Shown here: piece by piece, positions 15,693 to 22,783 of the stretch
How the letters are laid out: every line of letters starts with the position of its first letter
How positions within the stretch are numbered: position 1 is the stretch's first letter
Origin: Parafrankia discariae
Lineage (GTDB): Bacteria > Actinomycetota > Actinomycetes > Frankiales > Frankiaceae
Direction of reading: 5' to 3'
DNA: 64,000 nucleotides
NCBI RefSeq assembly: GCF_000373365.1
Contig: NZ_KB891126.1
Location: 62,106 to 126,105 of the forward strand
Notes under the pieces: generated by a model
The model's database searches: none
Told to the model about the DNA's origin: nothing
Seen by the model: only the letters and a program-made list of their open reading frames with translations
Translations under genes and position numbers: made by a program

Positions 15693-17351
15693 CTAGCCGA
15701 ACGCCTCCACGATCTCGGTGACGATGGCGCGGGTGGCCGGGGAGAGGTCGTGCCAGCCGGTGCCCAGGTCGGCGGCGAACGAGCGCCGGTAGCCGGCGCC
15801 GGGGGAGCGGAGGGTCTCCGTGTAGCCGGAGTGGGACAGCACGGGCATGCGCAGGCCCGGGGCCGTCGCCACGGCGCACGGGCCGTGACCGAGCGCCAGG
15901 GCGTCGAAGACCTGCAGCTCGGTGCGGTCCCCGTGCTTGACGAAGACCACCACCCAGCCGTCGCCACCGGCCCCGTCGGGCACGAAGACCGGGGACTCGC
16001 AGATCGTCCCGGCCGGGAACGTCCACGCCGACCGCTCGGTCATCGACTCCAGCTCGACGCAGACCAGCGACGACGGGATCTCGGCCGTGGGCAGGTCGTC
16101 GACGTCCACCACCCGGAACGGATGGTCGGCGTACATCTCGACGATCGCCGAGACCATCGTGTCGGGGGTGGCGCCCCAGTACGCCTGCCACAGGTACCGG
16201 CCGCGCTCGAGCGCGGCCGGCCGGGTGTCGCGGGCGTACAGCAGGGTTCCCCAGTGCCGCCGCGGGTCGAGGAAGTACCTGCTCTGCCGCACCTGCCCGG
16301 TCCGGCCGTCGATGACGTGCCGCCCGACCGGCGCGGCGTCGACCGGCGTCGGCATGAACCCGGACAGGCAGCTGGGCAGCCGGGCCCCGGTGCGCCACAC
16401 GGTGTCCGAGCGGGTGATCGCGTAGTTGATGTCCCAGCCGTTCGAGTGCGCGACGTACAGCGTGACGTCGTCGCCGTCCTGGCCGTAGTCGGCGAACTCG
16501 TGGAAGGACTCGTACGGGACCCGCGCGTGCGTCACCGGCACGGCGGAGCCGACCCGGGCCCGGGTCAGCTCCCGCTTGGCGACCAGGTAGATGTCGGTGA
16601 ACGGCAGGTGCGGCTTGGTGCGGCCGCGGCCGGCGACGCTGCCGGGCTCCGGCTGGAAGCCGATCTCGGTGAAGACGACGTAGTCGCGGGTCACCGCGAT
16701 CTCGTGGGTGCCCTGCGAGATGCGCGCCCCGGGGACCTCCCAGGTCTCCAGCTCGCCGTGGCCGTCCCAGCGCACCACCGACAGCGGGCCCTCCACGTCC
16801 GTGGTCGACCGGCCGCGCGGACGCAGGTGGATGTTGCTCCACCACAGGCAGCCCTCGTCGGGGTCGACCACCGGGTGCGAGGTCGTCTGCACCCCGGGGA
16901 ACAGCGGGTGCGCCCTGACCTGGGGGTACTCGGACAGCGCGCCGAGGAACGTGCGGTAGGTCATCGTGACCGGGTCGAGCTCCACCGGCCGCTGTCGGTC
17001 GGCGGTGAGCAGCAGCCGGTCACCGAAGAAGTGCGGCGCGGTGTGGCTCAGTGCCGGACGGGTGCCGGCCAGCAGCCGCTGGAGCTCCTCCGGGGCCAGC
17101 GCGGCCCGCAGCCCGCCGAGCATCGCCAGGTCCGGGGTGACCACCCGACGGGTCCGCCAGGTGCGTCTCGCCAGGTCGACCCGGGTCAGCATTCCCGGGC
17201 CGCTCGGCGCGAAGTCCAGTACCGTCGGCTGGGCCGGCCCGACGACGAACACGAATCCGGTCAGTCCGTCCGGCCACCGGCCGTCGGTGACGACGAGATC
17301 GACCTCGTATTCCCGGCTCTGTTCGAGCACGTGGTAAACCGCGTGGTCCAC
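15693..17351 (-). CDS. Carotenoid cleavage oxygenase family protein (divergent member)
   Basis: 552 residues. GTG at 17351 is chosen for its GGGAGG seven bases upstream, although the frame continues further. The seven-bladed propeller family needs four iron-binding His; candidates are in QTTSHPVVDPDEG, GTHEIAVTRDYVVFTE (matching the HDFA-TENYxVF motif), ESFHEFADYGQDGDDV and LSHSGYTETL. It therefore looks like an active non-haem iron dioxygenase cleaving a carotenoid, stilbene or lignin-like alkene. Several surrounding motifs are diverged, so the substrate is open. It is divergent from a dehydrogenase gene over an 8-bp-arm operator. Confidence 0.75.
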   Translation of the reverse strand: MDHAVYHVLEQSREYEVDLVVTDGRWPDGLTGFVFVVGPAQPTVLDFAPSGPGMLTRVDLARRTWRTRRVVTPDLAMLGGLRAALAPEELQRLLAGTRPALSHTAPHFFGDRLLLTADRQRPVELDPVTMTYRTFLGALSEYPQVRAHPLFPGVQTTSHPVVDPDEGCLWWSNIHLRPRGRSTTDVEGPLSVVRWDGHGELETWEVPGARISQGTHEIAVTRDYVVFTEIGFQPEPGSVAGRGRTKPHLPFTDIYLVAKRELTRARVGSAVPVTHARVPYESFHEFADYGQDGDDVTLYVAHSNGWDINYAITRSDTVWRTGARLPSCLSGFMPTPVDAAPVGRHVIDGRTGQVRQSRYFLDPRRHWGTLLYARDTRPAALERGRYLWQAYWGATPDTMVSAIVEMYADHPFRVVDVDDLPTAEIPSSLVCVELESMTERSAWTFPAGTICESPVFVPDGAGGDGWVVVFVKHGDRTELQVFDALALGHGPCAVATAPGLRMPVLSHSGYTETLRSPGAGYRRSFAADLGTGWHDLSPATRAIVTEIVEAFG

Positions 17352-17496
17352 GAGAAAACCTCCCGCCGACCCGTCGGCGGAGCGGCTGAGAGAAATTCTC
17401 GGAGTCCGCGACGGCCGGGCGGTTGACTCAGGGTGAACGCCGCGGGAAAGCACCTGTGCCGGGTTTGTTCGCATGGATCGATCGTCGGAGCGCATC

Positions 17497-17518
17497 AAGT
17501 AGACGCATCAGTCTACTT
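17497..17518. promoter_or_regulatory. Inverted-repeat operator between divergent oxygenase and dehydrogenase genes
   Basis: AAGTAGAC-N6-GTCTACTT, a perfect 8-bp-arm repeat centred about 30 bp before the GTG at 17537 and 156 bp before the oxygenase start at 17351. Symmetry and AT-content suggest a TetR- or GntR-type dimer site. Confidence 0.5.
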
Positions 17519-17536
17519 TCTGCGAGGCTGTCGTCC

Positions 17537-18430
17537 GTGGCGGGAACGAGGGCGACGGTCGGATTCGTGGGCCTGGGGAGCATGGGCGGTGCCCTGGCCG
17601 CGAACCTGGTCGCCGCCGGGTTCGACGTCGTCGCCCATGACGCGGCCGGCCCGGACCGGGTGCCGGCGGGGGCGGCCGGCGCGGCCGACGTCGCCGAGGT
17701 CGCCGGCCGGGCGGACACCGTCGTGTGCAGCCTGCCCGACGGGGCGGCGTCCGAGCAGGTCGCCGGTGAGATCGTCGCGCTGGCCGGCCGGCGGGCGGCG
17801 CACGTCGTCGACACCTCGACGGTCGGGGTGGCCGCCGCGCGCCGGATCGCCGCCCGGCTGGCCGGTGCCGGTGTCGGCTACGTCGACGCGCCGGTGTCGG
17901 GTGGCGTGGCGGGCGCCCGGGCGCGCACGATCACGGTGATGTTCGCCGGGTCCGCCGCCGACTGCGCGGCGGTCACGCCCGTCCTGGCCGGCCTGAGTGA
18001 CCGCCGGGTCAGGGTGGGCGACGAGCCGGGCCTGGCACAGGCGCTGAAGCTGGCGAACAACTTCCTCTCCGCGACGGCGCTGGCGGCGACCAGTGAGGCG
18101 ATAGCCTTCGGCACCGCGGCCGGACTCGACCCGGTCACGATGCTCGAGGCGCTGAACGGCGCGAGCGGCCGGAGCTCGGCGACCGGCGACAAGTTCCCCA
18201 ACCACGTACTGACCGGGCGCTACGCGGCGGGTTTCACCAACTCGCTGATGGCGAAGGACGTCGCGCTCTATCTGGCGGCCGTGCGGGAACGCGACGGCGC
18301 CGTGGGGGACTCGGACAATTCGCGGAATTCGCGGATCGGGTCGGTCACGGCGGCGGTGTGGGAGCGGTTCGCGGTCGTCGATCCGGGCGTCGACTTCACC
18401 CGGATCTATCCCTTCGTGAAGGGCACCTGA
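17537..18430 (+). CDS. NAD(P)-dependent beta-hydroxyacid dehydrogenase (3-hydroxyisobutyrate dehydrogenase-like)
   Basis: 297 residues, GTG start with GAGG upstream. The N-terminal Rossmann motif is GFVGLGSMGGALAANL (residues 9-24), followed by the family substrate-binding signature YVDAPVSGGVAGA (about 115-127), the catalytic-Lys motif ALKLANNFLSA (about 170-180) and LMAKDVALYL near 238. All match beta-hydroxyacid dehydrogenases and imine-reductase relatives. It oxidises a 3-hydroxyacid, or reduces the aldehyde, with NAD(P). A short Asn/Ser-rich insertion (DNSRNSRI) lies near the C-terminus. The divergent carotenoid-oxygenase gene suggests handling of an aldehyde cleavage product; that is inference. 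Confidence 0.87.
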   Translation: MAGTRATVGFVGLGSMGGALAANLVAAGFDVVAHDAAGPDRVPAGAAGAADVAEVAGRADTVVCSLPDGAASEQVAGEIVALAGRRAAHVVDTSTVGVAAARRIAARLAGAGVGYVDAPVSGGVAGARARTITVMFAGSAADCAAVTPVLAGLSDRRVRVGDEPGLAQALKLANNFLSATALAATSEAIAFGTAAGLDPVTMLEALNGASGRSSATGDKFPNHVLTGRYAAGFTNSLMAKDVALYLAAVRERDGAVGDSDNSRNSRIGSVTAAVWERFAVVDPGVDFTRIYPFVKGT

Positions 18431-18990
18431 CCCCGCCGGAGGTCTGCTCCGAGTATCACCAAGTCGGCTCCGGGCCGGGATCCGTCTCGCTTGTGGATCT
18501 TTTGGAAGTCGGTGTCCGGAAACTGATCCGGACTAATCTTATTCTCGCTGATGATCGATATTGGTCCTCTTTTTTGCGAGAGGGAAATTTTCAAAAAGTG
18601 CAACCGACGACTGGCGAAGCTCCTGTCCGCCGTCGGACCGCGCCCGCCCGGGGCGGAGGTGGGGGCTGGCTCTGGCGCTTAATCCGGTGGGATCGCGGGC
18701 GGTAGGGTGGTTCTCGGATGCGTGATATCTGTTTTCCGGACATTGCGGTGGCGTCGGAATTTCCGGGGGGTCCAATACCGTCCGTGACGCGGTGCCGGAG
18801 GTGATGATCGGACGGCCGGAATCGATCTACGGGTCTTGACCGGTGCAACGCCAGGTGATAGTTATTTTTTGGGATTCGTTCGGTTCGGACGGCTCGCGCC
18901 GATTATCACAGTACTATTAACTTGCTGTGTGATCGACATCACTATCGGTTGCCGGGCGTTCACCGGTGCATGGGCGGAGGAACCTCTGAT
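18431..18990 (+). other. AT-rich 560-bp intergenic region
   Basis: No convincing gene. Base composition drops clearly (for example 18,530-18,600 and 18,860-18,950), unlike the flanks. Short frames here lack family features. It carries a CRP-like site and is the likely promoter region for the downstream CMD/dioxygenase/ferredoxin genes; part may be a remnant of acquired DNA. Confidence 0.5.
18928..18943 (+). promoter_or_regulatory. CRP-like binding site
   Basis: TGTGA-TCGACA-TCACT, one base from the TGTGA-N6-TCACA consensus of the CRP/GlxR family. It lies 47 bp upstream of the start at 18991 within the AT-rich gap. Confidence 0.4.
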
Positions 18991-19563
18991 ATGGCACGGA
19001 TCGAACCGCTTCCCCTCAGGCAATGGCCCAAGGAGATGCGTCCGGCCCTGGCAGCCCTGACGCCGCCCGTGCCGCTGCACCCTCCGATGCCCTCCGAGGG
19101 CAAGCCCAAGGCGCTGAACACGCTGGGGACGCTCGCCCACCACCCCACGCTGGCGCACGCCTTCTTCACGTTCAACGGCCACATCCAGCGCGCGACGACG
19201 CTGACGCTGCGGCAGCGGGAGATCGTCATCCTGCGGGTGGCGGCACTGCGTAAGTGCTACTACGAGTGGACGCAGCACGTCGTCATGGGCCACGACATCG
19301 GCCTGACCGACGACGAGATCACCCGCATCGCGCTGGGTCCGGACGCGCCCTTCTGGGACCCGGTCGACGCGGCGCTGATCCGCGCGGTGGACGAGCTCCT
19401 CACCGAGGGCGCGATCGGCGCCGGCACCTGGGAGACCCTCGCGGCCAAGCACGACACCCAGCAGCTGCTGGACATCATCTTCACGGTCGGCGCCTACGAG
19501 ACCCTGGCGCTGATGATGCGCTCGTTCGAGCTCGAGCTCGACGACGACCTCATTCAGACCTGA
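18991..19563 (+). CDS. Carboxymuconolactone decarboxylase (AhpD-like) family protein
   Basis: 190 residues, ATG at 18991 with GGAGG upstream. The CMD helical domain is visible: LTLRQREIVILRVAALRKCYYEWTQHVVMGHDIGLTDDEI contains the conserved Arg/Glu, then Cys and downstream His (CYYEWTQH) that stand where AhpD has its CxxC. Only one Cys is present, so a peroxidase role is unlikely. Members of this subgroup occur with dioxygenases and CoA-pathway genes in actinobacteria; function is mostly unassigned. It is the first gene of a run of three on this strand (CMD, TauD-like dioxygenase, ferredoxin), with gaps of about 100-120 bp. Confidence 0.8.
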   Translation: MARIEPLPLRQWPKEMRPALAALTPPVPLHPPMPSEGKPKALNTLGTLAHHPTLAHAFFTFNGHIQRATTLTLRQREIVILRVAALRKCYYEWTQHVVMGHDIGLTDDEITRIALGPDAPFWDPVDAALIRAVDELLTEGAIGAGTWETLAAKHDTQQLLDIIFTVGAYETLALMMRSFELELDDDLIQT

Positions 19564-19660
19564 CCACCGGGCGAGACCCGGACCTGACCGGCGGGAGAGT
19601 GACCCGGCCCGGCGCCGTCCCCAGCGGGTGGTGGCACACCCGGATCCGACAGGAGTAGTC

Positions 19661-20494
19661 ATGGCCGTGACCGTCACCGAGATCAGCCCGGAGGTCGGCG
19701 TCGAGATCGCCGGCCTCGCCGGTCACCGGCTCGCCGATCCGGCGGTCGCGGCCGACTGCCAGGCCCTGCTGGCCCGCCACGGCGTCGTCGTCTACCGCGA
19801 GACCCACGTCGGCGACGACGACCTGGTCGCCTTCAGTCGCCTGCTCGGCCAGGTGGTCGTCGCCCCCGTGGGCGGCACGGACACCCACCCCGAGATCTCG
19901 AAGATCACCCTGGACCCGGCCGAGAGCGTCCTGGCCGCCTACCGGCGGGGAACCTTCTTCTGGCACATCGACGGCGCCAACGACGAGCTGCCGCAGAAGG
20001 CCACCCTGCTGACGGCCCGGCAGGTCTCCGACGAGGGCGGCGACACCGAGTTCGCGAACACCTTCGCCGCCTACGAGGCGCTCACCGCGGCCGAGAAGGA
20101 GCAGTTCGCGAAGCTGCGCGTCGTGCACAGCTTCGCGGCCTCGCAGTCACTGGCCGAACCCGACGCGTCGGAGCGGACCCGCGCGCTGTGGGCCCGGGTG
20201 CCGGCGCGCGAGCACCCGCTGGTCTGGACCCGCGGCAACGGCCGAAAGTCGCTGCTGGTCGGCGCGACGACCGACCACGTCGTCGGCTGGCCGGCGGAGG
20301 AGAGCCGCGCCCTGCTCGACCGGCTCCTCGAGTGGTCCACCCAGCCGAGGTTCGTCCTGCGCCACCACTGGCGCCGAGGCGACCTCGTGATCTGGGACAA
20401 CACCGGCATGCTGCACCGGGCGATCCCATACACGGCGACGTCGCACCGGTTGATGCACCGAACGACCCTCGTGGGCGAAGAAGTCGTAGCCTGA
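19661..20494 (+). CDS. TauD/TfdA-family Fe(II)/2-oxoglutarate dioxygenase
   Basis: 277 residues, ATG at 19661 with AGGAG upstream. It has the double-stranded beta-helix layout with FFWHIDGANDE supplying the His-x-Asp iron ligands (about residue 105), the distal His in GMLHRAIPY, and the 2-oxoglutarate-binding Arg in HRLMHRTTL near the C-terminus. It should hydroxylate or oxidatively cleave a small carboxylate, sulfonate or similar substrate with O2 and 2-oxoglutarate. The Asp/Glu-rich N-terminus (EISPEVGVEIAGL) is typical. It sits between a CMD-family gene and a ferredoxin gene. The substrate is not predictable from sequence. Confidence 0.88.
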   Translation: MAVTVTEISPEVGVEIAGLAGHRLADPAVAADCQALLARHGVVVYRETHVGDDDLVAFSRLLGQVVVAPVGGTDTHPEISKITLDPAESVLAAYRRGTFFWHIDGANDELPQKATLLTARQVSDEGGDTEFANTFAAYEALTAAEKEQFAKLRVVHSFAASQSLAEPDASERTRALWARVPAREHPLVWTRGNGRKSLLVGATTDHVVGWPAEESRALLDRLLEWSTQPRFVLRHHWRRGDLVIWDNTGMLHRAIPYTATSHRLMHRTTLVGEEVVA

Positions 20495-20616
20495 CCTCCG
20501 CGCGCGGCACCCCCGCGCGAAGTTCTGACGTCCATCGGACGGTCGGCCCACGGGCGAGGCCGAGGCCGGCGAGACGACGGACGTCCGCACTGTCGAACTG
20601 CCCGATGGAGGTCAGC

Positions 20617-20811
20617 ATGAAAGTGGTCGTGGACTTCAAGCTCTGCGAGAGCAACGCGCTGTGCGTGGGGCTCGCTCCCACGGTGTTCGAGCTTGACGAC
20701 AACGACTATCTGAACATCCTGGACGAGACTCCCGATGAGGACCTCGCGAAGGATGTCCGCGCGGCCGTCACCGCCTGCCCCAAGCAGGCCATCAAGATTG
20801 TCGACGACTGA
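20617..20811 (+). CDS. Small [3Fe-4S]-type ferredoxin
   Basis: 64 residues, ATG at 20617 with GGAGG upstream. Cys10, Cys16 and Cys54 are the only cysteines; the motif is C-x5-C ... C-P, with Ala at the position (A13-like) where a [4Fe-4S] ferredoxin has its second Cys. This is the signature of the single-cluster ferredoxins that feed electrons to actinobacterial cytochrome P450s. No P450 or ferredoxin reductase lies in the window. The nearest oxygenase is the TauD-like enzyme, which does not need a ferredoxin, so its partner is probably encoded elsewhere. Confidence 0.87.
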   Translation: MKVVVDFKLCESNALCVGLAPTVFELDDNDYLNILDETPDEDLAKDVRAAVTACPKQAIKIVDD

Positions 20812-20999
20812 GCGGCACGGCACGCACAGCCTGAACGGCACGTAGAGCACACGCAGAACACACAGCGGGTCAGCGCCGGGCGGACCGCCGCCGTCCGGCG
20901 CGTCGGCCGTGTGTCGCGGTGACGTGAATAGGGGATGACGGTCACGCAGACGATCTCTGGCTGGCAGGTGAACGCCTCGTCCTCTTATCGTTGAGGTTG

Positions 21000-21869
21000 A
21001 TGACCCGCGTTCACTCAAGTCCCCGTGACCAGGCCCGCTTCGGGGTCGGCGGGGATGATGTGGCCGGCGGGGCCCGATTCGCCCGACATCGGCACGCCGC
21101 GCAGCGATTCTGGCAGCTCTCCGACACCGATCTCGACGACCTGCTGGCGCTGACCGGTGAGGCCGACCGGGTCGAGCTGAAACTGGTCGTGCCCGTCGCG
21201 GCGCACGAGGCGACCTGCGCCGCGCTCGGCATCGAGTTCACCCGTGCCCGGTCACTGCGGGTCTTCTACCTGGACACCCCCGAACGCACGCTGCATCGCA
21301 ACGGCGTGGTGGCCCGGGTGCGCAGCATCGCCGGGCGCGCCGACGACGCGGTGGTGAAGCTGCGGCCCGTCGTCCCGGCCGAGGTGCCGCCACGGCTGCG
21401 CCGTTCGCGGAACTTCGTCGTCGAGATCGACGGCATGCCCGGCCGGTACGTCTGCTCCGGGGCGCTGCGGGCCCGCCTGGACACCGTCGACGTCGACCGG
21501 GCGATGGCCCGGCGGCGCGCGCTGCACCGGCTGTTCACCCCGGCGCAGCTGCGGCTGCTGGCCAGCCGCCTACCGGCCCGGCTCAACGTCGACGATCTCG
21601 CGGTGTTCGGCCCGGTGGACGCCCGCCGGATCAAGATCGTTCCTGCCGGCCACGACCGCGTGCTGCTCGCGGAACGCTGGACGTATCCCGACGGCTCGCG
21701 CATCCTCGAGCTCTCCACCCGCTGCCGACCCGCCGAGGCACTGCGCGTCGCCGGGCGCACGGCGGACGTCCTGTGCCGGTACGGCGTCGACCTCAGCGGG
21801 CCGCAACAGACGAAGACCCGCGCCACCCTGGACTTCTTCGCCGGTGAGCTGACCACCCGCCGGCGGTGA
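21000..21869 (+). CDS. CYTH-domain-like protein
   Basis: 289 residues. After a ~45-residue polar N-terminus there is a triphosphate-tunnel-like pattern: DRVELKLVVPV (the ExExK-type strand in variant form), LRVFYLDTPERTLHRNGVVARVRSIAGRADDAVVKLRPV (alternating Arg/Lys strands) and RNFVVEIDG. These fit the CYTH superfamily (adenylate cyclase IV/thiamine triphosphatase/polyphosphate enzymes). The C-terminal half has further basic strands and a final helix. Catalysis on a triphosphate or binding of polyphosphate is plausible, but the first acidic residue pair is reduced. The start is uncertain; ATG at 21000 has only a weak, close ribosome binding site. Confidence 0.7.
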   Translation: MTRVHSSPRDQARFGVGGDDVAGGARFARHRHAAQRFWQLSDTDLDDLLALTGEADRVELKLVVPVAAHEATCAALGIEFTRARSLRVFYLDTPERTLHRNGVVARVRSIAGRADDAVVKLRPVVPAEVPPRLRRSRNFVVEIDGMPGRYVCSGALRARLDTVDVDRAMARRRALHRLFTPAQLRLLASRLPARLNVDDLAVFGPVDARRIKIVPAGHDRVLLAERWTYPDGSRILELSTRCRPAEALRVAGRTADVLCRYGVDLSGPQQTKTRATLDFFAGELTTRRR

Positions 21870-21962
21870 GGGCGGCGGGCGGCGGGCGTTCCCGCGCGGC
21901 CTGTCGGCGACCATCCGTGGTGCTCTGACGGAGCCGGTCCAGGGAGCTTCGCCCCGAGAGGG

Positions 21963-22655
21963 TCACGGGGCCGCCGGCCGGTAGCCGCGCACGAACAGCG
22001 CGACGCCGGAGCGGACCGCGGTGTCCAGCTGCTCGCCGTCCACGCCCGGCGGCGGCGGGTAGAGGAAGACACCCAGTTCGGTGATCTGCCAGGCCGTGCC
22101 GGTGACCAGGACGATGAACTGGCTCGCGGCCCGGATCGGGTCGTCGACGCGCAGCGCGCCCGCGTGCGTGAGGCGGGTCAGCTGGCTGATCACCTCCGAC
22201 CAGACGGGCCCGGCGACGCGGGTGCGCCACAGATCGAGCAGCTGTGGCTGGCGGGGGCCCTCCGCCTGGAGGAGCCGTCGCAGCAGCGCCGTCCGGGGAT
22301 TGAGGAAGATCGCCGTCAGTCGTCTCGCGAGATCGTTCAGCTGTGACTCGGCGTCGGCCGGAAGCTCGGCCGGGCCGGTGGCCGGGCTGCTGGTCAGGCC
22401 GCTGATCGGCGCGTGCAACGTCTCGAGGGTCGCGTTCAGATGCGTGTCGATGACCGCCCGGAACAGCGTCTCCTTGTCGCCGAAGTGGTTGTAGACGGTC
22501 TGCCGCGAGACCGGGGTCGCGGTGGCGATGTCGTCGAGGGTCGTGGCCGCGTACCCCTGGCGGACGAAGAGATCGAGCGCCGCCTCCACGATCGCTTCCC
22601 GCTTGGCGGGAAGACCGCGCCGCGCTCGCCGGGGCCCACCTTCGCTGCCTGACAT
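21963..22655 (-). CDS. TetR-family transcriptional regulator
   Basis: 230 residues. The N-terminal HTH is clear: REAIVEAALDLFVRQGYAATTLDDIATATPVSRQTVYNHFGDKETLFRAVI (about residues 19-68). The ligand-binding C-terminal domain carries a Pro-rich short loop (YPPPPGVDGE). It is divergent from the UGM-like flavoprotein gene at 22784, and the 128-bp gap carries two similar inverted repeats that are almost certainly its operators. It is likely autoregulated and represses the flavoprotein gene. Ligand unknown. Confidence 0.92.
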   Translation of the reverse strand: MSGSEGGPRRARRGLPAKREAIVEAALDLFVRQGYAATTLDDIATATPVSRQTVYNHFGDKETLFRAVIDTHLNATLETLHAPISGLTSSPATGPAELPADAESQLNDLARRLTAIFLNPRTALLRRLLQAEGPRQPQLLDLWRTRVAGPVWSEVISQLTRLTHAGALRVDDPIRAASQFIVLVTGTAWQITELGVFLYPPPPGVDGEQLDTAVRSGVALFVRGYRPAAP

Positions 22656-22670
22656 CGGGTCAGGCTAGCC

Positions 22671-22710
22671 TTGGACACTGATGTCCAACTTTCTAGACCT
22701 GAACGTCCAA
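22671..22710. promoter_or_regulatory. Tandem TetR-type operators
   Basis: Site 1 (22671-22688) is TTGGACA-CTGA-TGTCCAA with perfect 7-bp arms. Site 2 (22694-22709) is TAGAC-N6-GTCCA, matching 11 of 16 positions of site 1 including the outer half-sites. Centre-to-centre distance is 22 bp, about two helical turns, so two dimers could bind the same face. They lie between the TetR start (22655) and the divergent gene (22784). Confidence 0.65.
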
Positions 22711-22783
22711 TCTGGCCGCTGGCCGCGGCTGGTGAGCGGGACGGCCGCCCGCGCCCGTCCCGTTTTCGACCAAGGAGAGATCG

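Noticed and set aside
18358-18705. Short plus-strand frame in the AT-rich gap
   Set aside because: It begins inside the preceding gene, has no ribosome binding site and shows no domain or coding bias.
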